DNA from: Pyrenula massariospora
Taxonomy: Eukaryota > Ascomycota > Eurotiomycetes > Pyrenulales > Pyrenulaceae
Length of the DNA stretch: 64,000 bases
Direction: 5' to 3'
Assembly: GCA_021030905.1 (NCBI GenBank)
Contig: JAGFMI010000022.1
Span: 248,001 to 312,000, forward strand
Within the stretch, counting starts at the first letter, position 1, and each line of letters opens with the position of its first letter. The translations under genes and the position numbers were made by a program. Under the pieces are notes generated by a model. It made no database searches. It was not told the DNA's origin and worked only from the letters and a program-made list of their open reading frames with translations. Of the stretch, positions 44,450-55,932 are shown piece after piece.

Positions 44450-46120
44450 GGCTTCTTGCAGACTATTCGTCTTGACACCATAGGCCACTCTCTAGTACAC
44501 GCTCCGAGAATGACGCGCGCGGGTACCGCTGCGTTGAGGGCGCGGCGTGGAACTGGGATGAGTGCGGTGAGGGTTGGGAAAGGAAGTCGTGCTGGGGGTA
44601 AAAAGATGTGTTTGAAGATGGGTGGAGCGGGCTCTGCTGGGGATAAAAGGGCCCAGTCCACGAGGGCTAAAGGGAAGAATACTCCTGCTCCTACGAGGAG
44701 ATTGCGGCGTTCGGGGAGAGTTGCAGCGGGGAAGTAGACGGGAGGAAATAAGTGAAGAACATGGATAGATGGGAATTGTACGATACGACACTGATATGTC
44801 AATGTTGGGGGGGGAATTTGTTATGATGATTGACCAGACTATTCTACCAAGTCCGATGATGCAAGGCGAATGAAGAGCATAGATAGACGGAATTACTACA
44901 GGGCGATGCTGATGCTCGAGCATTAGGAGGAATTGGTTCCGACGATTGACTAGGCTATGCTATAAAGTCTGATGACGCAAGGCAAATGAGAGAAAGAATA
45001 AATGAAGATTAGATAGAATGACTCTGATCTCTTCCTTATCAGAGAAAAGGTTTTTATCAACGGATTACGCGATATTGCAACATGACATCCCAGCCCCTCC
45101 CCTCCCCTCCCCTCTCTCCCCCATGCACCTAACCCCTAGATAAACAAACTCCTATCTGAACAGACCACCCCTTCCCCGGGCCTCACTTTCCCGGCCTCAT
45201 CTTAACCCCAAACAAAACCCACACCAACCCCCGTAAAAACACCAGCTATCCACCCTCCCCTCCCCTTGCCGACAACGATCGGAGACAAGCCTTCTTCCCG
45301 TCCGTAGCCTTCGCATCGCATTAATATCCTAGAGCCCACGGGTCCCAGTGAGTTCATACGGGTTGAGCTATACGGTGGAGGTTCAGAAGTTGACTTACGG
45401 AGGAGGAGGAGGTTGGTTTGGATAGTACCGCGGGAAGGTGGGGAGAGGGAGGGGGGGGGGGGGTGGATGGGAGTCTATGGGGAGGTATTTACTTTTTACT
45501 GAAGTGCAGTCATCCCCTTTATGTTTGTCGGGTAAGTTGAGGTTCCTAGGCATCACAATGATGAGGAAAGGGTCAAATAGGCCTCAATAAACTAATTGGG
45601 CACTCTGTATAGAGGCAAATCAAGGTAATAGGTCGCTCCACTCCCTTCTACGTAGAGAGATTTTTGTGGAGAGCTATTTACAGGCCGCTGTTTCGCGCTA
45701 AACATATTTGGGAGGAGGAAAGAGTTACTGAGGTCCCCACAATGTTCCTCGCAGCCGTATCTTTGCAGCGTTCTGTTGGACATATAGGTTGCTGGTAGGC
45801 CAGAATAGGCTCTAAAGCTCTGATAAGATCACTCATTGAGATAGCAGAAGATGATGCATGACAGGAAGTGGTTGGTGAGGTGGGCAGAGAGTTTGGTGCA
45901 GCGTGTGAGTGTAGGTGTTCAAGCCGCATTCAACGGTTCTAGGTAATTGGATCACCTTCCAACTCTCCCTCCGTTTGGGTACTCATCCCCACTAAGGGGC
46001 TGTCCCATTTCTTCTTGAAGAAATAAACGTGCAGCTTGTGGAAAATGCTGGGGACCGGCGAGAGCAAATCACTCCCCTCTCTCAAACCTCGTGCAATGCT
46101 AGCGCAATGACACATTATTC
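44450..46120. other. Gap between nuclear-protein gene and HET gene
   Basis: 1.67 kb. 44450-44737 may be the last exon of the preceding gene. A block of C-rich sequence at about 45070-45260, with CCCCT repeats, is followed by a G-rich block at 45370-45470 ending in a 13-base G run. No gene recognised. Confidence 0.5.
45451..45463. repeat. Homopolymer run of 13 G
   Basis: Thirteen consecutive G in a GGGAGAGGGA context, the G-rich side of a C-then-G block. The length may be inexact because homopolymers are hard to sequence. Confidence 0.8.
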
Positions 46121-48296
46121 TCACACGAGCTCCAAAGATACACGTGGTGTGTCTCGCTGTGCCCAATCGTCCGACCAGATAATGCCCATTCCAACCCGTC
46201 TGAAGCGGTAAGCAGGGCCTTGGGGTACTTTTTGAAGCAACAAGGCCCAATGCACAAACTGTCCTCCGCCGCTAGACTCAACGAGGTCTATGAAAGGGAT
46301 CTATTTATCGCGTTAATCCTCTTATCATATTCGAGGTACACCTGTTGAGCCCACTGACCTTGAAATTCTCTGGTACATCCATTATCGTTTTCTCGTTGTT
46401 TCCAGTTCTGGGTTGAACAGATTGCTTAGTGCTTTCGACTTCGCGAGGGGCGCATTTTAGCAGGTCCCCATCTTGCCTTTCAGACGATGCGAGGAAACAG
46501 CAGTATAGGCCAGTGCAGTTTTGCTCATCATCTAGAGCTGCTAGCCCAACAAGCGGGTTTAAGTTCTCACCAACTGCTTCAATGTAACGAAGTATTCGTC
46601 GTGTATATTTAAGTACGCCGTGCTCTGGAGCCCAAAGAAGAGAACTTACCGTCTTAATTCCGGGTCCGTTGGTTTTATGCTTCGATATAGTACAACTCTT
46701 AAGAGGAGCCATTAATTTAATGATATTAGTGTTGTCAACCATCTTGCAGAAAGTAACCTGATCATTGTCGAGATCATAGTTCAGTGTTGTCAAGAACAAT
46801 TTAGATCCTGGCGGGGAAGCCCAACTCCAAGAAGGTGCTGTGGCAAGACCGTCAACAGAACCCTTGACAGAACCCTCGACCATCCACAACAAAAAGTTTG
46901 GGAGATCTGCCTCCCAAACTCCTGCATGATAATGGTCAGCGCTCGACTTTTGTATCTCATTTACTAGGCCTTGAAGTGCTATTAGGCGATCCGTTTCTAT
47001 CGTCAGATCACAGCGTGTGTAGTCTGAAACCAGTGAATCCCACTTAGGAGAAACTCCAAAGACATCCTCGAAGCCTCTTGTACTGAGCGAAAATTTCTTG
47101 CATCGCCATCTCACCCCACCTTCTGTGAAGTGTACCATTCGTCTGGAGAGACGCCGCTCTTGGAGGGCCCATCCCCTTTTACTCAACGGGCCCCAACTAG
47201 GAGATGAAGAATGCTGCGAGATCGCTGAGATGTAGAACGAACCACTTATTGTATTGGCACTGGAGTAGTAGGGGGCCTCAATGACGTGCTGCACGGGCTT
47301 TATCGATCGGAAACAGCCGACTGTCGGATCTACCGCTCTAGTGGCCGCGATTGTAAAAAAAGCCCTCTCGTAAATTGAACCCATTACTTCGGACTCTGCC
47401 AGCCAGTCTTGACTGTCGTCTTGCACAATGCACAGAGAATCAATCCATAGAAATCGAAGACGAACGGCATTAGTGACAACAACAGCATCCTGAAAGGTCT
47501 TTGATAAAGTCTCGAATTCAATGTTGCGGAGATGATCTTTGAAATTTGCTTTCGTTGTCCGCAGGGGGCGTTTTCCTTGAGGACCCCAGCAATGACTGAG
47601 TGTAGCATAATGTCCTCGTAGACCATCCGTGACGAGAAGTTTCAATCGAATCGAAGCACGGTCTTCCTGAATCGCGAGCACCCGTTTCGGTAAAAATGGC
47701 TCCAATTCCTCGTCGATGATCTTACCAGACATGGTGACTTTGCATTCTTCGTGATTTTCGATGCAATCGTCAATTCTTGCTCTGATTGAGTTGAACAATG
47801 ACGGCGTATTGTCATTTACGAAGGCCGGTGCGGTACAAATGCGAGAAGATCGAGCAGCAGGAGACCCTTAGCTTTGTTTAATAACGAAGCACAGCACGTT
47901 GTTTAGAAAGGTACCTGGATCTGCCCATACCGCCAGAAGTATTGGCAAAGCGCCAACCTCGGTCGATATTTCTACCCGGAGTGAGTTGGCTGGCGCGACG
48001 GGCAAAAGTGGGCGTGTGTTGATCCCAAATTTGACAAGGTCAGACCTAGAGATAGCAATTGACGAACCGGAAAGGACATGCCTGACGGAGGTGTAATCAA
48101 TATCGAGGCAATCTGGAAGCCAATCCTCCCTAACGAAACTCAATGGATATGAGACGATCAATTCACAAAGTCTGCATGAAGAAGCTGAAGACAGCAATTT
48201 CAAGGCTTTTGAATGGCAACGTTGAGGCCCCATTTGTCCCAAATGATCGCATGACCATGATCTTAAAATATCGTCACATGCGGAACATACATCCAT
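46121..48296 (-). CDS. HET-domain protein (heterokaryon incompatibility)
   Basis: Exons 47915..48296, 46359..47866 and 46121..46300; introns of 48 (GTACCT/TAAG) and 58 bases (GTCAGT, ATTAAC branch, AATAG). 689 residues. The first splice gives WADPGSPAARSSRICT, a hallmark segment before many HET domains. The HET domain lies at about 212-350 (HYATLSHCWG, LRFLWIDSLCIVQDD, ERAFFTIAAT). Unspliced, the frame ends soon after NFKVSGLN; the third exon instead supplies FVHWALLLQKVPQ and YRFRRVGMGII, the standard HET C-terminal block, so I favour it. It probably acts in the cytosol in allorecognition and cell death. No membrane segment, unlike the HET protein at 23461. Confidence 0.86.
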
Positions 48297-49318
48297 GTCG
48301 CTTTATGTTCGAGTACAGGGGACCAATAATGAAATTGAGCATCGACTACGAGAAAGGATGAGAAATTGCGCAGATGAGCGAACAACTTGACCAGGCTGAA
48401 TCGAGGCTGAGCCAAGCTGCTGTGCCACAGAGAGTGCCAAGACTGCATGCTGGACTGCTGTCGGAAGCGATCAAGTCAACGCAGTCTTGATACTAGCAGG
48501 CAGTGGGTTGAGGATTTAGGGCGTTGCAAAGGCTTGAGGAGCCAAGAGAGCCTCGCAAGAACCGAAATTGGACCCTTATCGAGTTACGTGAAGTGTATGC
48601 CCTAAGAGTGGCGAGCGGCTGCATCGGCAGAAGTGTGGGAAGGCCTCAAAAAGCAGCGGTGTGGACCATCCCTTTCCGCCGGTGGTTCACAGGTACACAG
48701 ATTCTTTGCGTAGAAATCGACTATTCCCCGTAAATTATGGCAGGAAAGTGACACAATGGAGGCTTCCTCGATGTCTTTTGCGGATTCGGTAGTTCTGATC
48801 TATAATAACTATAATATAACAGTGATCACGACAGAATTCACAATGAATCAATGTAGTAGACCACAATCAATATCGACACTGTCTCGATAATCTAGCTATG
48901 TATGCAAACGATCTCGAGCCGCGGCTAAGCCATCTTCCGCGCATCGTCAAAAAGTGTGCAATTCCCTCCGTCCCTGCTTTGCGAAACTCAAGATCTCCAA
49001 GACATCTTTCATAAACCGAAGACGCGAAAAACGCCGTCATTGCAATGCAAAAGCAGGAGCTTCATTTTTCGTCATCTCTATCTACCACCAATGTTCCAAC
49101 GCCTGAAAGCGCCGTTAAAGATCCAGCCGCCGTCAGAGAACTTCTTGGAGTTCATCGCTTCCGTCAACAAATAATCGTCTCGGTGGAGGTCTTAAAGAGG
49201 TAGGGAAACTGCGGACACGAACACGACGAGGGATAAGGACTAGGGAAGTAGGCGGGTACGGATTCGCGCGGAATGGCATACACCAGCTCCAGACTCTAGA
49301 CTGTTGAAGTCTCCCAGT
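48297..49318. other. Intergenic upstream of HET gene, downstream of NPL4
   Basis: About 1 kb, AT-rich near 48790-48900. It must include the HET promoter. Short open frames on the plus strand have no support. Confidence 0.5.
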
Positions 49319-51393
49319 CTAGCCCAGTTTAGCCCCCTTTAATCGTTTAGCAAGACGTTCGCTATCACTGGAGGAAGCGGTATCGACACCGTTGTTCACT
49401 GTCGATAAGGGCCGCAGATTTTTGGATGAAACCATACCGGTAGCTTGCTCCAGGATGAGGAGAAGATTCCTCCAGCCTTCCGTAGTTGCCAACTGCATTC
49501 CATCTGCCAGGTCGTGCCCCGAGGCTACACGGCAGAGAAGAGATTCCTCGTCCTGCGCTTGTTAGAAGTGATCTGTGTCTCTGAAGGGGAAGCATACCTT
49601 GCTCAAAATGCCCATGGAGCTTATAAAGCAAACAACGTGAAAGTCTGCAACTCGTTGAACGATCTCGTCTTGGCGCGATCCCGCCTTGAGCACAATGGCG
49701 AGATTCTTGTACTCCTGCGTTGCTCCCATAAGTTCGCGATTCTCGGTTGGGAAAGATATGTCCAGAAACATCGGTGTTGGATTTATAGGAATGCCATATG
49801 TAAGGGTAACAAGGAGGTACTCCACGGGAAAGCTAGGTTTTGCATTCTCCTGTACGTTCGCACCATACTCATTAATTCTGCGGTAGAATACTTCAGGTAT
49901 ATATCGTGATGGGTTGGACTGGTTCTCTTCTTCTTCTGGTTGGACAAGCATGACAGAAGGCTCTGCTGAAGGCTCAATAATGTCGGCTCGTACCATTTCA
50001 ACTGCTGAATTAGAGGCTTGATAGGCGGAAATAGTGATATCTCCTTGCTCGTCCCCGCTGACCACACAAGTCACAAAATTGGATCCAAATCGGCCAGTTT
50101 CGCTCCACTTGGTAAGTTTAGGATGTAAAGCTTGATGCCGTGCGGCGAAGATAATTTCCAGGGAAGAAAGGTAATAGGAATCAATATGTCGCTTACATAC
50201 CACGGCGTTTGGAGTTTCGGTCTGGATCAGGTCTGTGAATATAACTCCTACTCTCTCCAAGCCACATAGTGATGCTAATCTATCGATTTGTTCTTCATTA
50301 GACCATTCTTGTAAGGTAATGCCATCAATTTCGTTGACTTGAGGTGGCTCGTAAATTGCTTCCACAACTGCTTTTATTCCAAGAGGAACTTCTTTGTATT
50401 CTTCATATCGACCATAAAGAAAGCCAAGGCGTTGAGCCCCAGACTGCCGCCAGAAGTCAAGGAAAGTATTTATTATCTGACTCGATGCAAATTCGACGTG
50501 ATCAACATTTCGGAATTGCTGTGGCTGTAATGTAATAGCGCTTGGTTGGCACTTGGTACATATTCCTTCTGGCCAGGGCGGATGTCCAGAGGGACAATCT
50601 TTTTTAACTCTGTAATATGGCTCACTAAGTGGCGGCATATATGAGCTTTTGAGTTCCGGCTTGTTCGTCGAGGAATTGATTTTTCGAAGGTGAGAATGGA
50701 AGGAGAGATGTTTGATTTTCTTATCTGCTAGATATCCAGCGTCGTAGGGTTCTAGCGGCATGCAATAATCACACATGCCTCTCGGACCATGTCGGCACAT
50801 TTTCTGGTCTAATTTACGTGGTATCTTCCCAGTTTCCTTATCAAGTCGGTCGTCGAGGGGGGATTGCTTTACAACTTCCCAAGGGTTCTTTATTATTGCG
50901 GTAGGTGAGGTGACGGTAGGTGGTGTTGGAACTAGGTTCATCGGTTCGGTGGGGGCAAATTGTCCATTGAGACGCCGTGGTCCAGAACCAGGAACGCCAT
51001 TAGAATGTCCATTCGTCTGAGGATCCTGCTCTTTGAAGCCGACGAATAGCTTATCTCCATGCCTATACAGCTAGTTAGCGTAGAATTTAGACCTTAGATC
51101 AAATATTCACTTTAGTCCAACCTGTGGAAGTTGTACCCCTCCGAGGCTATTGAGGAATCTTTCTTGTCCGCCAGCGCCGATGGGTCTGTTTGAAAGGACG
51201 ATAGAGGCGGAATCTGTTTGCTTGGGCAGATTGTCAAGAATCTATGATGTTAGTTCATGGGAATATTCGTATGGAGTTTATAGGCTCCAACCTTGCTTGT
51301 CAATGACGAGAATTCGGCGGTGGGTGGGACATTGAAACGAAATTGTCCGTTGCGACTCTCAAAGCGTAGTAAGATATCTCCAGTCGGCGCCAT
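49319..51393 (-). CDS. NPL4: NPL4, ubiquitin-binding cofactor of Cdc48
   Basis: Exons 51292..51393, 51111..51241, 49598..51062 and 49319..49552; introns of 50, 48 and 45 bases. 643 residues, the usual fungal size. The N-terminal ubiquitin-like domain starts [20 protein letters not shown]; spliced [18 protein letters not shown] matches the family, showing that intron 2 starts after AA of the Lys codon. The zf-NPL4 region has [12 protein letters not shown] and [16 protein letters not shown]. The MPN-like domain includes [19 protein letters not shown]4 and UFD1 bring ubiquitylated proteins to the Cdc48/p97 unfoldase at the ER membrane, chromatin and elsewhere. It is divergent from TSC10. Confidence 0.94.
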
Positions 51394-51872
51394 TACGAGA
51401 ATATGCAAGCCCAGAAATTTGGAAGAAGGAATGTTATCTTGAATATTTTCTTGCGAACATGATTTAAGGTCGCAAAACTGGAGACGAGAAGAAGTGGGAA
51501 GATAATTCACTAGTGAAGAGGCACAGAAGATGATAGACGCAGTTGGAGACTCGAGCCCGCCGCCGATGACGATGCCCCGGAGCCTCCTCCGCACTAGCCT
51601 AATCGGGTATCTAGCTTTCACAACGAGGACCTGCGTGAGATGCTACTGTGTGGGCTTTCACGTCATTCGAGAATCGCGAGTTCCTGCAAGTTCCTGATCT
51701 AAATTCCACGTTAAGAGAAATCGAATTTGTTGTCGGTTTCACTGTGATCACTGGATGCAAGGCACACGGCGAAGACGACAACGCCCGTGTAGCCCCTGTG
51801 ATAATTCTCATCCAGGCCACATTCGAGACATGACCCTTACACAATCTCGCTCTTTGTACGCGAAAACATAAT
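51394..51872. promoter_or_regulatory. Shared upstream region of NPL4 and TSC10
   Basis: 479 bases between divergent starts. Both products act at the ER membrane. I looked for a PACE element (GGTGGCAAA) and did not find one. Confidence 0.45.
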
Positions 51873-52980
51873 ATGCCGAATATCTGGGTCTCAGCAATCT
51901 GTGCCCTTATACCTACTGTTGCTTTCCTGACAATGAAGCTCTTTTCGCGAACGAATCTTTTTCCCATCAGGGGGAAGGCAAGCCTTACACTCAACCAATT
52001 GTCTCCACTATATTTGTTAACGTTGCGTCTAGACTGCACTGATTACGGGCGGCTCTCAGGGCCTCGGTCTCTCAATCGCAAACTCCCTGTCTCGTCGCGG
52101 CGCCAACGTCATCATCGTTGCACAAAATATTCCGAAACTTGAGTCTGCTCTCAAAATTGTCTCCTCCAACGCCCTCCAACCCTCCGAGCAACGCTTTCAC
52201 TACATCTCTGCCGATCTCCGCTCATCGACCTCTACTGTCTCAGTTCTCTCTGAGGCGACTTCTTGGAACAATGGCGCACCACCAGACATAGTTTGGTGCT
52301 GCGCCGGCCACTGCATACCCGGCTTCTTCGCCGACATTCCCCTAGATACCCTCCGTGGCCAAATGGACACTCTTTATTGGTCTGCTGCAAATATGGCTCA
52401 TGCAGCCCTCAATATGTGGCTACGGCCAGACAAAACAGCAACAACCGAGATTCCCAAAACGCCAGCCCGCCACCTGGTGTTTACCTCTTCAGGCGCCGCG
52501 TTCTGCCCTGTCGCCGGGTATGGACCTTATACTCCTGCCAAAGCCGCTATGCGCGTTCTATCCGACACTCTCCGTCAGGAAGTCGAGATGTATAACGCGA
52601 CTAAGAAGATTGTTCCGATCCAAATTCATGCAGTTTTCCCCATGGGCATTTTGACACCTGGATTCGAGAACGAGAACAAAACCAAGCCCCCCCTGACACA
52701 ACACATAGAGAGGGACGACAAGCCTCAGACACCTGACGAGGTCGCAGAGATATCAATTTCGCGGTTGGAAGCTGGGGACTATATGATCTCGACAATGCTG
52801 CAGGGGCATGTTCTCAAAGGCGCGGGTTATGGAGTTAGTGTTAAAAACTCATTCATCGTCGATGCATTTTGGTGTCTATTGGGCTGGATCGCATTCAATT
52901 TGTTCGTCACGGGAGACCAGTTACGACAATGCCGCAAGTGGGGAAGGGAGAAAGGCTTGGAAAGGAAGAATCCAACCTGA
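51873..52980 (+). CDS. TSC10: 3-ketodihydrosphingosine reductase
   Basis: Exons 51873..51977 and 52033..52980; 350 residues. The 55-base intron is of the GC-AG class: donor AAG|GCAAGC, branch GTTAAC, acceptor TCTAG. It joins FPIRGK to TALITGGSQGLGLSIA, exactly the family pattern; no GT donor gives this. An N-terminal membrane anchor (ICALIPTVAFLTMKLF) precedes the short-chain dehydrogenase fold with TGGSQGLG for NADPH, the VWCCAGHCIPG segment and catalytic YTPAK (Tyr-x3-Lys). A C-terminal hydrophobic segment (FWCLLGWIAFNLFV) fits ER anchoring. The enzyme reduces 3-ketosphinganine to sphinganine, the second step of sphingolipid synthesis. Confidence 0.94.
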
Positions 52981-53450
52981 AGGATCGTTGAAACGAACTT
53001 GCTGCCAGTAGGGTTGCCAATTTTTAATCTCTGCTTGGTTCAAAGACGAGTCAGCGATATGGAGGCGTCTCCCCTCTTCTCATTCCAATATGTGCGCAGA
53101 AATCACCAAGAAAGATCTTCCACTAGTTTTTACACGTTTGAAGCGCCAGAATGGCCACTCGATATTTCGATTCGAAGTACGTCAAAGCTAATTGCCTCGT
53201 ATCTCAAAACCGATTCTTCATGGTCCGGGGACCGGGGACCAGACATCGCACGATGCGATATCTCCCTCAATCGGTTGGGAGCTTTTAATTTCCGGCTTAA
53301 CAGGTACCCTACGGATGGCTCTCTCAGACGCTTAACTTGTCGGCTCAGCTCGTGGAGCCAGCCAGTCATCAATAAGCTCCTCCCGAAACTGCTCTAAAGT
53401 CAAGCCCTTTCTCTTCTCCCCGTTAACCAAAATCTACCCAAAATGGTTGA
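52981..53450. other. Intergenic between convergent ends
   Basis: 470 bases. A plus-strand frame of 132 codons (52999-53397) is open but starts at TTG and shows no domain; I do not call it. Confidence 0.5.
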
Positions 53451-53736
53451 TTACGCGATACCTGCCGCTATCCTCTCGACCAGCTCTTCGATTCCTTGAT
53501 TTTGCCCTGATTCTACTCCGTGTCACACCCATCATTTCTCTGCCAGGCTCAAACTTACCGCGGTCAACACCTTGAAGGATCTCATTGGCCATGTCGACGA
53601 TATACTGCACCTCTTGTGCTAGGTCAATTTGAGGGATGGATTGTGCGGTCGATTCATGATAGATCATGCACTTGCCTAGAGCTACTGAGGGAATGCTAGC
53701 AGCGGGTAAAATCAAGAAGAGGACGGCGAGAATCAT
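53451..53736 (-). CDS. Small secreted protein, unknown function
   Basis: Exons 53559..53736 and 53451..53506 around a 52-base intron (GTAAGT to ATCAG); 77 residues. The first 21 residues (MILAVLFLILPAASIPSVALG) are a strong signal peptide. The mature part is about 56 residues, mostly helical in character (IDLAQEVQYIVDMANEILQG), and the splice replaces a basic, non-protein-like tail with GQNQGIEELVERIAAGIA. It has one Cys, so it is not a typical Cys-rich effector. No family recognised. The good donor and the sensible spliced tail support a real gene; the small size limits certainty. Confidence 0.5.
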
Positions 53737-54334
53737 AAAGATGAGCGTGGGAACGGCGGAGAGCGAGGAGGTGGATTTGAAGGCTTGTCGTCATTGAGTG
53801 AAATCAACAAAGAAAACAGATGCGTTGTATTCTAAACCTCTTTTTGGATAGGAATAGCGAGCGAATAATTTCAAGTTTCAGTTCGAATTGAGCATTCTTG
53901 CCTCTAGACCCATGGAACCTTGCCGAAGAACCACTTCGAAACTGACGTGTAAAGCAGTGCTATAGCTGAACCTAATTGTAGTTCACAAAACACTTCTAGA
54001 AGATGATGATCCGGAGAAGTGTGTATTAAGTGCAATCCTTCATTGCAATTTCCGTATTGCAAATGAATGAAAACAAGAACTATTGGCGCGCCGAAATGAA
54101 AGAAATGCGGCACCCTTCCCGAGAATATCACTCGGCCGAAGGTCCTTCAAGATAGAGGATTTCGACCTATCCAGAAATGCGAGCTGAGCGAAGCATGAGG
54201 ATCAGCATTCTTATACATGTTCTGTGCTTAGCGTTAAGACACTGGATGCGTGGGACTTGTACTCGGTGATAGAAAGGTCATCTTTGAGTTTTGGCAGTTG
54301 ACTTCAAAATGTTTCGCGAGCTATATATCTTAAC
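53737..54334. other. Intergenic
   Basis: About 600 bases between two small minus-strand genes. Part of it (about 54200-54330) could be a further exon of the next gene: it is open on the minus strand after a possible GTGAGT donor, but the implied 37-base intron would be too short. Confidence 0.4.
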
Positions 54335-54979
54335 TCACCATTCACTTCTAAACCAGACGGCTATAGTGAGAATATTCGAGTCCGTGAGGCGAAAGTACCA
54401 CTCCACGAATGTCTTGAAGCCAGATGCATCGACAATCATGCTTGATCTATGGCCCTCCGGGTCCAGAATCGCCATGGATCTGTAAGTGAGAGGTATGTCA
54501 AGATCTTTGCTAAAGACATTCGCAGTTCGAACAAGACATCTCTTGATTTCGTGGAAACATTTGATGTAAATCTCCTCACAACCGAAATCAATTTCGTTCT
54601 GCCCAATGTAGCCGCGAGTCAGAATGTCGACAAGTTTCACCGAGACAACCTCTGTTTGACTGTTATAGTGGATTTGGAAATTAAGAAGAACGATTTGCAA
54701 TCGTATATTAGACTTGGGTGCAAAATTTCCGGAGGAAGGGGTAGCAGAAGTGCTGTAGGTGGGGTTGGCGGGATTGGCGTCGGAGTGAATTGTGGAGATG
54801 GCGTTGGGCTCGCCGGTGCTGTTCCTGTTGGAAAGGCTGTTCGTGCTGACAATGACTGAGAATATTTCAACACCGCTCATCACAGACGCGGAGCCATCTT
54901 CAAAAGGCGCGCTTCCAAAATCGGACCCGGTTTAGGACTACGTACTTTCATATTGATATTGAGATTCGTTGTCGGACAT
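54335..54979 (-). CDS. Hypothetical protein, Ser/Asn-rich N-terminus
   Basis: Exons 54946..54979 and 54335..54897 with a 48-base intron (GTACGT to TGAAG); 198 residues as read. The start MSDNESQYQYE joins NGSASVMSGVEIF. The first 70 residues are Ser/Asn/Thr/Pro-rich and probably disordered; the end (AILDPEGHRSSMIVDASG, TFVEWYFRLTDSN) looks folded. The middle, about 70 residues, could hide an unspliced intron because CTCACTTACAG near 54480 resembles an acceptor. A GTGAGT just before the stop could lead to another exon. No known domain. Confidence 0.4.
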
Positions 54980-55932
54980 GCTTCCAGATGTCGATCGAGT
55001 GAAGCAATATGTACCGGATATAGGGACTAGAGATATCACTTTTTCCCTCACGACGTTACGTCAAATGGTGGGAATCTAAAGTCGATCGAACTTCTCACAT
55101 GATACCAAGGCAAGGCGCTGATACCGGTATCGGTTCTGAATTGGCCAACAAAGAGGCTTGTGCAAAAGAAGCAGAAGGAATGTATTGTTAACAGGTCCAG
55201 GTATGAAACTTACTAATTGATTTCTCTGGATCGTAGACTTGGGGGATGTATGTTTGAGGAAGAGGACAAAGAGAGAACAAGTTGAGGGAACTGTTTCGTG
55301 CGCTAGTATTTTTATTTCGCTGCCAGCCGTTGCAAACCGGCTTCACGCATTTCCTCACTTGGTGATAGAGCACTTAGCACTAAACAACCTGCCAAGAAAG
55401 TCCACCATATATAGAGTTCTTTAGCCTTTCGCTCGTCGAAGAAGTAATTCATAGGAGTAGTTGTAAGCTCTTAGATGCTCATAGATTTCTATTTCTATGT
55501 TCTGTCGAGTGATTGGCACATCCCTCGAGCTTTCGAATTTTGTGAGAATGAAGAAAGAACACGAGCGCCTCAACGCATGGAAAGTTGATAGACGCATTGC
55601 ATCGCATATTTGTAACATATACACTCTTTCCAGCGTTCTCTAGGGTACACTTATTTCTAATAAACGCTTTCGAGTGATTCAATCGTCTCCACAAGATGAG
55701 TAACAATTGCGACGCCTGCACTTGTTGCTTCTGACGGCTCTGAGGTCATTCCCGCTCGGCAATGTTTCCGCTTGCGGCTCCGCTGACTTTCCTTGGTCGC
55801 CGTGGCGGGCGGGAAACTGTCATCTATGTAAGGCTCAGCTCCGTGAGCAAACACAAAATATCCGAGGAATGATTCTACGTTTGCCTCCGTCTGATTCTAC
55901 GTGCAGCATGCATTTCAGATCTTGCGCTCGCT
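54980..55932. other. Region with possible small genes, unresolved
   Basis: About 950 bases. The minus strand between 55200 and 55640 has splice-like signals (GTAAGT near 55212) and protein-like fragments, including the small frame listed separately. I could not build a complete gene. Confidence 0.4.
55312..55452 (-). CDS. Possible 46-residue single-pass membrane peptide
   Basis: An ATG-to-stop frame of 46 residues. A charged start (MNYFFDERKAKELY) leads into a membrane segment (IWWTFLAGCLVLSAL) and a charged helical tail (SEEMREAGLQRLAAK). The amphiphilic order is what a small tail-facing membrane protein would show, and chance frames rarely look like this. It may instead be one exon of a larger gene on this strand. 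No homologue known to me. Confidence 0.3.
   Translation of the reverse strand: MNYFFDERKAKELYIWWTFLAGCLVLSALSPSEEMREAGLQRLAAK

Noticed and set aside
52999-53397. Plus-strand frame of 132 codons after TSC10
   Set aside because: Starts at TTG; a later internal Met is possible, but composition and lack of any domain make it doubtful.
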